This document shows positions 33,934 through 41,027 of a DNA stretch of 64,000 nucleotides, piece after piece; positions within the stretch are counted from its first letter, which is position 1; each line of letters opens with the position of its first letter. The translations under genes were made by a program, and so were the position numbers. Source of the DNA: Candidatus Saccharimonadota bacterium (GTDB lineage: Bacteria > Patescibacteriota > Saccharimonadia > Saccharimonadales > Saccharimonadaceae); contig DAICXK010000002.1 of the NCBI GenBank assembly GCA_027312225.1, positions 367 to 64,366 on the forward strand, given 5' to 3'. The notes beneath the pieces are model-generated. The model searched no databases. It worked only from the letters and a program-made list of their open reading frames with translations, and was not told the origin of the DNA.

Positions 33934-34257
33934 CTATTTTTCGTCAGACTTCTTCGCTTTGTTAGCTGCGGCTTTCTTAGCCTTATTAGCCAAGGCTTGC
34001 TTGCGGGCCTCAGCGGCTGCGGCACGAGCCTTAAATCGATCAACACGACCTTCGGTGTCGATGATCTTTTCTTCACCAGTGAAGTACGGGTGAGATGCTG
34101 ATGAGATGTGAATTTTGACGAGTGGATACTCGTTGCCATCCTCCCACTTAATTGTTTCGGTTGTTTGCGCCGTTGACTGTGTCAGAAACGCAAAACCAGC
34201 CACATCGTCGCTAAATACGACCGGGCGATAGGTTGTTGGGTGTATACTGCTTTTCAT
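33934..34257 (-). CDS. rpmE2: 50S ribosomal protein L31, type B
   Basis: 107 residues. [40 protein letters not shown] and [18 protein letters not shown] are the L31 core. The zinc cysteines of type A L31 are absent, as in type B. A Lys/Ala-rich tail of about 30 residues ([18 protein letters not shown]) extends beyond the usual ~85 residues and may contact rRNA. rpmE before prfA is a common bacterial order. TACAAT on the minus strand is 9 nt before the start. Confidence 0.95.
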   Translation of the reverse strand: MKSSIHPTTYRPVVFSDDVAGFAFLTQSTAQTTETIKWEDGNEYPLVKIHISSASHPYFTGEEKIIDTEGRVDRFKARAAAAEARKQALANKAKKAAANKAKKSDEK

Positions 34258-34288
34258 ATCTGGACTATTGTAGCGAACTTTAGGGGGA

Positions 34289-34317
34289 TTGTCAAAGGTG
34301 TAAAGGTACGGTATAAT
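34289..34317 (+). promoter_or_regulatory. rpsB-tsf promoter
   Basis: TTGTCA (34289-34294) and TATAAT (34312-34317) are spaced by 17 bp. This is the best-formed promoter of a long-leader gene here; about 80 nt of leader follow. Confidence 0.7.
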
Positions 34318-34350
34318 AATCGGGTAACATTTTATAACGACACAACCGTT

Positions 34351-34377
34351 CTGGATACTCCTGAAATCTCAGGCCAG
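34351..34377 (+). promoter_or_regulatory. Structured leader hairpin of rpsB
   Basis: CTGG (34351-34354) pairs with CCAG (34374-34377), and CCTGA (34360-34364) pairs with TCAGG (34369-34373), leaving a one-sided ATACT bulge and an AATC loop. It sits in the untranslated leader before the AAGGAG site. Autoregulation by S2, as in other bacterial rpsB leaders, is an inference. Confidence 0.55.
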
Positions 34378-34403
34378 GCGGTGAGGAAAAAGGAGTAACA
34401 ACC

Positions 34404-35105
34404 ATGGCAGTGAAAACTGACATTAAAGCTTTGTTTGAAGCTGGTGCTCATTTCGGGCACAAAACAAGCCGCTGGCACCCAAAGATGGCGCCATACATTC
34501 ACAGCAAGCGCCAAGACGCGCATATTATTGATCTTGTTAAGACGGTTGAGGCGCTTGATACGGCTCTTCCATTTTTGACAAGCGTTGCTGCGAGTGGCAA
34601 GAAGGTACTATTTGTTGGTACAAAGAAGCAAATCAAGGATATCGTCCAGGCCAGTGCCGAGGCTGCCAGCCAGCCATACGTCACCGAGCGTTGGATTGGT
34701 GGAATGTTGACAAACGTTACGACGATTACTGCACAGCTGAAGAAGCTGCGTGAGCTTGAAAAGCGCATGGCATCAGGCGACCTTGAAAAGCGCTATAACA
34801 AGCTTGAGGTGCAACGCTTCCAAGAAGAGATCGATGAGCTGAACCGCAAGTACGGCGGTATCAAAGATCTTAGTGGCAAGCCAGGCGCATTGTTTGTCAC
34901 TGACGTGATTGCAGATGCAAACGCAATCCGCGAAGCCAAGACACTTGGCGTTCCTGTTGTTGCGATTGTTGATACAAACGCAAATCCAGATGATGTCGAC
35001 TATGTCATTCCTGCTAATGACGACGCGATCAAAAGCGTTCAGCTGCTATTAGACTACGTGGCAGCCGCAGTCGCAGAAGGTACTGTTAAAAAAGAGGAGA
35101 AATAA
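34404..35105 (+). CDS. rpsB: 30S ribosomal protein S2
   Basis: 233 residues with typical S2 blocks: LFEAGAHFGHKTSRWHPKMAPYI, HIIDLVKTVE, VLFVGTKKQ, ERWIGGMLTNV, and GALFVTDVIADANAIREA. S2 joins late in 30S assembly and sits at the head-body junction. A good AAGGAG site is 7-8 nt before the ATG. tsf begins 1 nt after the stop, the near-universal rpsB-tsf operon. Confidence 0.97.
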   Translation: MAVKTDIKALFEAGAHFGHKTSRWHPKMAPYIHSKRQDAHIIDLVKTVEALDTALPFLTSVAASGKKVLFVGTKKQIKDIVQASAEAASQPYVTERWIGGMLTNVTTITAQLKKLRELEKRMASGDLEKRYNKLEVQRFQEEIDELNRKYGGIKDLSGKPGALFVTDVIADANAIREAKTLGVPVVAIVDTNANPDDVDYVIPANDDAIKSVQLLLDYVAAAVAEGTVKKEEK

Positions 35106-35106
35106 G

Positions 35107-35703
35107 ATGGGCGTATCTCTTGATGACGTAAAGAAGTTAAAAGAATTGACTGGTCTTGGTCTTGGTGACGCCAAGAACGCGCTGGTTGATGCTGATGGCG
35201 ATTTTGACAAGGCGCTTGAGGCACTTCGTAAGAAAGGTCTGACGAAGGCAGAGAAGAAGGGTGACCGCGAGACTCGCGAGGGTATCGTTGATAGCTATGT
35301 TCACTCTGATCGTATCGGCGTCATCGTTGAAGTAAACTGTGAGACGGACTTTGTGGCACGTTTGCCAGAATTTCGTGAATTTGCTCACCAGATGGCAATG
35401 CAAATTGCAGCGATGAGCCCAGTCTACCCAACAATGGAAGATGTACCAGCCGACATTTACGAGGCAAAGAAGCAAGAGCTGCTCGATAGTGATTCACTGA
35501 AAAGCAAGCCAGCTGAGATGGCCGAGAAAATCGTCGAAGGTCAGTTGAAAAAGCACTTCGCCGAGCAAGTCCTCTCAGAGCAAGTATTCATTCTTGATGA
35601 CAGCATGACAGTGGGTGAGCGCATCAAGCAGCAGATCGCTAAGAATGGCGAGAACGTTCGCGTCAGCCAGTTTAGGCGTATCGAGCTTGGTGTTACCGAA
35701 TAA
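35107..35703 (+). CDS. tsf: Elongation factor Ts
   Basis: 198 residues. The N-terminal UBA-like part has VKKLKELTGLGLGDAKNALVDADGD, and the core has VEVNCETDFVAR, the contact to EF-Tu. It exchanges GDP for GTP on EF-Tu. It is of the short type with one complete core domain, like Gram-positive and organellar EF-Ts rather than the ~280-residue E. coli protein. It is co-transcribed with rpsB and followed by a terminator. Confidence 0.96.
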   Translation: MGVSLDDVKKLKELTGLGLGDAKNALVDADGDFDKALEALRKKGLTKAEKKGDRETREGIVDSYVHSDRIGVIVEVNCETDFVARLPEFREFAHQMAMQIAAMSPVYPTMEDVPADIYEAKKQELLDSDSLKSKPAEMAEKIVEGQLKKHFAEQVLSEQVFILDDSMTVGERIKQQIAKNGENVRVSQFRRIELGVTE

Positions 35704-35726
35704 AGCCAGCTTTTCCGCCAAAATGA

Positions 35727-35761
35727 AATACCGCAGCTAACTACCGCTGCGGTATTCTTTT
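35727..35761 (+). terminator. Rho-independent terminator after tsf
   Basis: AATACCGCAGC (35727-35737) and GCTGCGGTATT (35746-35756) form a perfect 11-bp stem followed by CTTTT. It also ends any minus-strand transcript from the small gene at 35891. Confidence 0.92.
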
Positions 35762-35789
35762 ATGGGCGAAAGGCCCGAGGTGAACTGCA

Positions 35790-35891
35790 TTATACTCCCA
35801 AAGCGGTACTACTCGAGGCGATAGGTATCACCAGACTAGCCGTAATGACTGCAATTGCGATAATGACGGTGTGAATATGTTTCTTTTTCAT
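35790..35891 (-). CDS. Candidate 33-residue secreted/membrane microprotein
   Basis: The minus-strand frame encodes 33 residues: a basic start MKKKHIHT, a hydrophobic stretch VIIAIAVITASLVIPIA, then SSSTALGV. It resembles a bare signal peptide or single-pass membrane peptide. A promoter fits it: TTGCCG (35929-35934) and TATAAT (35907-35912), both read on the minus strand, with 16-bp spacing and a leader of about 8 nt. It fills the otherwise empty 300-nt gap between tsf and frr. No family is recognisable. Chance occurrence is possible. Confidence 0.45.
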   Translation of the reverse strand: MKKKHIHTVIIAIAVITASLVIPIASSSTALGV

Positions 35892-36011
35892 GCTTGTTCA
35901 TGTTCCATTATAGAATACTATTTCATGACGGCAATGCTTTTTAGTACGCGGCAGACTACAGTGTCAATGAGAATTCTGCTACACTGGTAGTATTAACGTA
36001 GTGAGGAAAAT

Positions 36012-36566
36012 ATGTTTGATACGGATGAATATGAACTAAAAATGCAGTCGGCGGTAGAGCACTTCGAGGCAGAGCTAAAGAAAGTACGCACCGGACGTGC
36101 TCATCCTAGCATGCTTGATAGCATCCAGGTAGAGGCATATGGCGCGATGATGCCGCTCAATCAGGTCGCGAATGTCACCGCACCAGAGCCGCAAATGCTG
36201 CTTATTAGTCCATTTGATCCTAGTCAGGTTCAGGCAATTGCTGCCAGTATTCGCGCCGATCAAAGCCTTGGATTCAATCCTTCAGACGACGGCAGGGTTG
36301 TCCGCGTACCGGTACCACCGTTAACCGAAGAGCGTCGCAAGTTGCTGGTCAAACAAACAGGCGAAAAGGTAGAAGAGGCACGCATTGCTCTACGTAATGT
36401 TCGTCAAGATGCTTTTAAGGAGATTAAGCGTATGAAGGACGCGAAAGAGTTCTCTGAGGATGATGCCAAACGTGCAGAGAAATCGATTGACGACCTCATG
36501 ACAACCACGAACGGTGCCATTGATGAGCTCTTTAAGACCAAAGAGCGGGATATATTGACAATCTAA
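36012..36566 (+). CDS. frr: Ribosome recycling factor
   Basis: 184 residues, normal length. Family blocks: HFEAELKKVRTGRAHPSMLDSI, PEPQMLLISPFDPSQV, LTEERRKLLVKQ and AKEFSEDDAKRAEKSIDDL. With EF-G it splits post-termination ribosomes. uppS starts on the last base of its stop (TAATG). The usual upstream gene pyrH is missing; only a terminator and a small minus-strand frame lie between tsf and frr. Confidence 0.97.
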   Translation: MFDTDEYELKMQSAVEHFEAELKKVRTGRAHPSMLDSIQVEAYGAMMPLNQVANVTAPEPQMLLISPFDPSQVQAIAASIRADQSLGFNPSDDGRVVRVPVPPLTEERRKLLVKQTGEKVEEARIALRNVRQDAFKEIKRMKDAKEFSEDDAKRAEKSIDDLMTTTNGAIDELFKTKERDILTI

Positions 36567-37261
36567 TGACCGATTTACGAAAAGTCCCGCAGCATATTGG
36601 TTTTATCCTTGACGGTAATCGTCGGTGGGCGCGCCAGCATGGTCTGCCGACATACGAGGGTCATCTTGCAGGGTATAACGCGCTTAAAGAAGTGATTGCT
36701 GCGACGGCAGATGCTGGTGTGCAGTATATTTCGTTCTACACCTTTTCAACGCAAAACTGGAATAGGGCCGAGGAAGAAGTGAGCGGTATCATGTCTCTGG
36801 TGAGACGACTTTTTAAGAGTGATATCAAGCAGCTTGTGAAGGACGGCTATAAGGTTGTGGTGATGGGCTCGCGTGAGCGCCTGCCTGCAGATATCGCAGA
36901 AATGATCGATCGAACCGAAGAAGTGAGCCGTGACGGTACACGAGCAACGCTGGCCATGTGCTTTAACTATGGCGGTCAAGAGGAGATCGTACGTGCAGCG
37001 CAGCGCCTCGTGGCGCACGGTACCAAGGAGGAAGACATTACCCTTGAATCGTTTGCGCACGCACTCGACCACCCCGATATTCCTGCGTGTGATTTGATCG
37101 TTCGCACCAGTGGTGAGCAGCGCCTCAGTGACTTCATGTTGTGGCGTAGTGCGTATAGCGAGTTTTTGTTCCTCGACAAATTCTGGCCAGAGATGACGGG
37201 AGACGATGTGGCTGCTATACTAGAAGAATACGTAAATAGACAGCGACGGTTTGGAGGGTAG
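36566..37261 (+). CDS. uppS: Isoprenyl transferase (undecaprenyl diphosphate synthase)
   Basis: 231 residues with the cis-prenyltransferase signature HIGFILDGNRRWARQHGL (catalytic Asp in DGNRRWA), TFSTQNWNRAEEEV, and the C-terminal RTSGEQRLSDFMLWRSAYSE block. It condenses isopentenyl diphosphate into the C55 lipid carrier used for wall and glycan export. Its stop-start overlap with frr indicates coupling. rseP follows after 6 nt; cdsA and dxr, normally between them, are absent. Confidence 0.95.
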   Translation: MTDLRKVPQHIGFILDGNRRWARQHGLPTYEGHLAGYNALKEVIAATADAGVQYISFYTFSTQNWNRAEEEVSGIMSLVRRLFKSDIKQLVKDGYKVVVMGSRERLPADIAEMIDRTEEVSRDGTRATLAMCFNYGGQEEIVRAAQRLVAHGTKEEDITLESFAHALDHPDIPACDLIVRTSGEQRLSDFMLWRSAYSEFLFLDKFWPEMTGDDVAAILEEYVNRQRRFGG

Positions 37262-37267
37262 TAGGGC

Positions 37268-38404
37268 GTGCTATTAATGGGGATTCTGACAGGGCTTATT
37301 GTACTTGTGGTACTGATTGTGGTACATGAACTAGGGCACGCAATCGTTGCGAAGCGTAATGGCGTGGTTGTTGAAGAGTTCGGTATCGGGTTTCCGCCAA
37401 AAGCCTGGGGTAAAAAACTGGCGGGTGGCGTGCTGTTTACTATCAACTGGTTGCCACTAGGTGGTTTTGTCCGCCTCAAGGGTGAGCACGATGCGGCAAA
37501 GGGCAAGGGCACTTACGGTGCGGCCACCTTCTGGCAGAAGACAAAGATTCTACTGGCTGGCGTCGTTATGAACTTACTTGTTGCCGTTGTATTATTTACA
37601 ATTTTGGCGTGGGTTGGCCTGCCAAAGATTATTCCAAACCAATTTGTTATGGCGGGCGATGAACGAGTCGAGGCGAGTCCGTTGTCTCTCGTTCAAATCG
37701 TCGAGGGAAGTGCTGCTGCAAATGCTGGCTTTGAAAAAGGCGACGTCATTACATCAATAGATGACACGCCAGTGACGGCAAGCACGGATTTTGTTGCAAC
37801 GACGCGCAGTAACGCGGGTGAAACAGTAACCATTGTTTACGAGCGAGATGGGCAAACGCGCACAACCCCCGTAACTCTTGGTAACGATCCGAGCAAAGGT
37901 GTCTTTGGGGCGGTTGTTGGGCAGAGCGAGAAGATTCACGCTACATGGTCAGCTCCCATTGTTGGGGTTGTGACGACGGGCCAGCTGAGCTGGGAAACGC
38001 TTCAGGGAATTGGCGGCCTGATTGGCAAGCTTACATCAGGAATCGTGCAGAAATTTAGCACTAACGAACAAGTGCGCGTCGAAGCGCAGACAAAACTCGA
38101 TGAGGTATCAAACAGCGTTGCTGGTCCCGTCGGTATTCTCGGTGTTATTTTCCCGTCAGCCCAGCAACAGGGCTTTGGCCAGGTTGTCCTGCTCACGGCG
38201 GTGATCTCTCTGACATTAGCGGTCATGAACGCTCTGCCAATCCCAGCGCTTGATGGTGGTCGATGGTGGACAATGGCTATTTTCCGCCTGCTGAAGAAGA
38301 AGCTCACGCGTGAGAGAGAAGAGACAATCCAAGGTGTCGGCATGCTCGTGCTGTTTGGTCTTATTATTCTTATTACCGTATCGGATGTTGTCAAGCTATG
38401 GTAG
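37268..38404 (+). CDS. rseP: Site-2 intramembrane metalloprotease RseP
   Basis: 378 residues. Zinc site HELGH at residues 20-24 is inside the first membrane helix. One PDZ domain lies at about 135-220 (VEGSAAANAGFEKGDVITSI). The third ligand motif ALPIPALDGGRWW is near residue 325. It cuts membrane-spanning substrates, such as anti-sigma factors or leftover signal peptides. One PDZ is usual for Gram-positive-type enzymes. The start is GTG 37268, or ATG 37277. It overlaps the next gene by 7 nt. Confidence 0.94.
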   Translation: MLLMGILTGLIVLVVLIVVHELGHAIVAKRNGVVVEEFGIGFPPKAWGKKLAGGVLFTINWLPLGGFVRLKGEHDAAKGKGTYGAATFWQKTKILLAGVVMNLLVAVVLFTILAWVGLPKIIPNQFVMAGDERVEASPLSLVQIVEGSAAANAGFEKGDVITSIDDTPVTASTDFVATTRSNAGETVTIVYERDGQTRTTPVTLGNDPSKGVFGAVVGQSEKIHATWSAPIVGVVTTGQLSWETLQGIGGLIGKLTSGIVQKFSTNEQVRVEAQTKLDEVSNSVAGPVGILGVIFPSAQQQGFGQVVLLTAVISLTLAVMNALPIPALDGGRWWTMAIFRLLKKKLTREREETIQGVGMLVLFGLIILITVSDVVKLW

Positions 38405-39150
38405 ATGAGACTTCCCGCAAAAAGACATCCCGTATCGGTAGGAACTTGCTTATAAGTGTTGCGTTTATTGCTTGGGCGGCGTTTTCATTCCTGGCGGGGC
38501 AATTTCTCGTCGCTGGCCTGTACCAATTGGCAGCGCCCTCGATACCCGATCTCCAGTCGGTGAACGAATCTGTCCTGATGACGGTCCTAACGGCACTTTC
38601 ATGGACGGCGACACTTGTGATTGCACTGTGGGTACCGTATTTCTTTCTCAAGCAGCGTGTCACGCGCGAGGATATCGGGTTGCAACGGTTGCCGACATGG
38701 GCCGAACTCGGTCTCGCGGCTGCTGGGTACATTGCTTCGTCAATTGCTGCTGCGCTCGTTATTTACATCGTCTCCCTGGTCATGCCAGGATTTGACGCCG
38801 ATCAAACGCAGGACGTTGGCTTTTCAAACCTCGTCTTCCGGTATGAGTATATTGTTGCCTTTATAACACTCGTTATTATTGCACCATTTGTTGAAGAAAT
38901 TTTCTTTCGAGGGTATCTGTATAGCAGGTTAAAGAAGTATCTACCGACGTGGGTGGCGATTATTATGGTCAGCGCGCTGTTTGGTATTGCGCACGGTCAG
39001 CTAAATGTTGCTATAATGACGTTTGTAATGGGAATATTCCTCTGTCTGCTCCGTGATTTGACAGGCAGCTTGTGGCCCGCTATTACGATGCACATGATAC
39101 GAAACGGTGTTGCGTTCTTCTTTTTGTTCGTCGCACCAACGGTGTTATAA
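38398..39150 (+). CDS. CPBP family intramembrane glutamic protease (CAAX-like)
   Basis: 250 residues with about seven membrane helices. The family motif EExxxR is E166-E167-IFF-R171, followed by FGIAHGQLN (the HxxxN/D motif) and WPAITMHMIRNG. These match CAAX-prenyl-protease-2/bacteriocin-immunity (CPBP) enzymes. Bacterial roles include peptide maturation and self-immunity; the substrate here is unknown. Its start overlaps rseP, so two intramembrane proteases are made together. Confidence 0.92.
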   Translation: MVDETSRKKTSRIGRNLLISVAFIAWAAFSFLAGQFLVAGLYQLAAPSIPDLQSVNESVLMTVLTALSWTATLVIALWVPYFFLKQRVTREDIGLQRLPTWAELGLAAAGYIASSIAAALVIYIVSLVMPGFDADQTQDVGFSNLVFRYEYIVAFITLVIIAPFVEEIFFRGYLYSRLKKYLPTWVAIIMVSALFGIAHGQLNVAIMTFVMGIFLCLLRDLTGSLWPAITMHMIRNGVAFFFLFVAPTVL

Positions 39151-39174
39151 ATTAAATTGCCGAGGAGGTTTACT

Positions 39175-40410
39175 ATGCGAGTATCAAAGATTTTTACCAA
39201 GACCAGCAAGACCGCACCGGCTGACGAGGTAGCGAAAAATGCTCAGTTGCTCATTCGGGCTGGCTTTGTCTATAAAGAAATGGCCGGCGTCTACGCCTAT
39301 CTGCCGCTAGGTCTCCGGGTCGTTGAGAAGATCAAGCAAATTGTTCGTGAAGAGATGAATGCGATCGACTCGAATGAATTAATTATGACTGGGTTGCAAC
39401 GCAAGGACGTCTGGGAGAAGACGGGGCGCTGGGACGATGAAGTGGTGGATATTTGGTTTAAGACCAAGCTAAAGGACGATACCGAGCTTGGCCTTGGCTG
39501 GAGCCACGAAGAACCGATCGTAGAGATGATGAAGCAGTACGTCCAGAGTTATAAAGATCTTCCGGTCAGCCTGTATCAATTCCAGACCAAGCTTAGGAAC
39601 GAGTTGCGTGCCAAAAGCGGTATTATGCGCGGCCGCGAATTTGTCATGAAGGATATGTACAGTTTTCATGCCACCAAAGAAGATCTCGATGCGTATTACG
39701 AGAAAGCAATCGAGGCGTACAAGCGAGTGTACGACCGCCTCGGTATCGGTGATGATACCTATGTTACGTTTGCCAGCGGCGGTGCCTTTACAAAGTTTAG
39801 CCATGAATTTCAGACAATCTGCGAGGCGGGCGAGGATATTATTTTTCTGCACCGCGACAAGAATATTGCCATCAATGAAGAAGTAATTGACGATGCAGTC
39901 CGAGAGCTGGGCATATCACGGGACGAGCTCGAACAGGTCAAAACAGCCGAGACGGGCAACATCTTCAATTTTGGCACGCAAAAGACCGACGAAATGGGGC
40001 TGTATTATACGGGCGAGGATGGCAAAGAGCATTCCCTGTACATTGGATCGTATGGAATTGGCGTGACACGTGCTATGGGTGTCATCGCTGAGAAGCTCAG
40101 TGATGATAAAGGGCTAGTATGGCCAGAAGCAATCGCGCCATATAAGGTGTATCTTGTACCGATTGGTGAACATGGCGCGGCTGAGGCCGACAAACTGTAC
40201 GACGAATTGACTGCACGTGGCGTTGAAGTGCTCTATGACGACCGTGACACGCGTCCGGGTGCCAAGTTTGCCGATGCAGAATTAATGGGTATTCCATATC
40301 GTCTGACGGTGAGCGACCGCCTGATTGCTGAAGAGAAGTTCGAATTAACAACGCGCGCCAGCGGTGAAACACGTCTATTGACACGTTCTGAGCTGCTTGA
40401 TACACTATAG
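39175..40410 (+). CDS. proS: Prolyl-tRNA synthetase, short form without editing insertion
   Basis: 411 residues. Class II motifs: MAGVYAYLPLGLRVVEKI (motif 1 region), FRNE-type loop as QTKLRNELRAKSGIMRGREFVMKDMY (motif 2) and GSYGIGVTRAMGVIAEK (motif 3). A C-terminal anticodon-binding domain follows (YKVYLVPIGEHG). The ~180-residue INS editing domain of bacterial ProRS (about 570 residues) is missing. ATG 39175 has a GAGGAGG site; an in-frame TTG at 39157 lies before it. It ends the shortened rpsB-proS cluster. Confidence 0.94.
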   Translation: MRVSKIFTKTSKTAPADEVAKNAQLLIRAGFVYKEMAGVYAYLPLGLRVVEKIKQIVREEMNAIDSNELIMTGLQRKDVWEKTGRWDDEVVDIWFKTKLKDDTELGLGWSHEEPIVEMMKQYVQSYKDLPVSLYQFQTKLRNELRAKSGIMRGREFVMKDMYSFHATKEDLDAYYEKAIEAYKRVYDRLGIGDDTYVTFASGGAFTKFSHEFQTICEAGEDIIFLHRDKNIAINEEVIDDAVRELGISRDELEQVKTAETGNIFNFGTQKTDEMGLYYTGEDGKEHSLYIGSYGIGVTRAMGVIAEKLSDDKGLVWPEAIAPYKVYLVPIGEHGAAEADKLYDELTARGVEVLYDDRDTRPGAKFADAELMGIPYRLTVSDRLIAEEKFELTTRASGETRLLTRSELLDTL

Positions 40411-40458
40411 TACATTGTACGATCCTTGAGGGAGTTTTACACTACATATAGCGTATCA

Positions 40459-40476
40459 GGTGCTTAATGTAGCACC
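40459..40476 (+). promoter_or_regulatory. Hairpin in the proS-greA gap
   Basis: GGTGCT (40459-40464) and AGCACC (40471-40476) form a perfect 6-bp stem with a 6-nt loop. The tail ATTTATTATG is a weak terminator; it could equally protect or shape the greA leader. Confidence 0.45.
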
Positions 40477-40502
40477 ATTTATTATGAAAAAGGAGAAATG
40501 TG

Positions 40503-40958
40503 ATGAAAAAACAGTTTCAGATCACAGCAGAAGGAAAGACAGAGCTTGAAGCAGAGCTAGAACAGCTGAAGGCACGTCGTGGCGACATCGCCGACAAGAT
40601 TGCCGAAGCGCGCGATTATGGTGATCTCAGCGAGAACGCCGAATACGATGCAGCTCGCGAAGAGCAGGGACTTGTTGAGAGTCGCATTGCCGAAATCGAA
40701 GACATTTTAATGAACGCCGAGCTTATCAAGGGCGGTAGCAAGACAAAGGTTGGGCTTGGTAGTACTGTCGAGCTAAAGACCGGTAAAAAGACCGTCTCAT
40801 ACACAGTTGTCGGACCTGTCGAGGCCAATCCTCTTGAGAGTAAGATTAGCAACGAATCACCGATCGGTAAGGCGCTATTTGGTAAGAAAGTTGGCGATAC
40901 GGCAACAATTACGACACCAAAAGGCGAGGTTACCTACGAGATTACGGCTATCAAGTAG
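40503..40958 (+). CDS. greA: Transcription elongation factor GreA
   Basis: 151 residues. The N-terminal coiled-coil hairpin carries the acidic tip (IAEARDYGDLSENAEYDAAREEQ) that stimulates RNA cleavage by RNA polymerase. The FKBP-like C-terminal domain follows (LGSTVELKTGKKTVSYTVVGP, ESPIGKALFGKKVGDTATI). It rescues backtracked polymerase. AAAGGAG lies 7 nt before ATG 40503; a GTG directly upstream (40500) is in frame but closer to the site. Confidence 0.96.
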   Translation: MKKQFQITAEGKTELEAELEQLKARRGDIADKIAEARDYGDLSENAEYDAAREEQGLVESRIAEIEDILMNAELIKGGSKTKVGLGSTVELKTGKKTVSYTVVGPVEANPLESKISNESPIGKALFGKKVGDTATITTPKGEVTYEITAIK

Positions 40959-40975
40959 TCGACAGTTACGTATAA

Positions 40976-41018
40976 TTGACTTTTTATCAAGCTTATGCTA
41001 AAATAATCGCATAAGCTT
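40976..41018 (+). promoter_or_regulatory. Promoter with a perfect 10-bp dyad over the -10 box
   Basis: TTGACT (40976-40981) and TAAAAT (40999-41004) are spaced by 17 bp. AAGCTTATGC (40989-40998) and GCATAAGCTT (41009-41018) form a perfect dyad with a 10-nt centre that covers the -10 box. It could be an operator, or in RNA a terminator stem for greA followed by TTTT. Confidence 0.65.
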
Positions 41019-41027
41019 TTTAAAATT

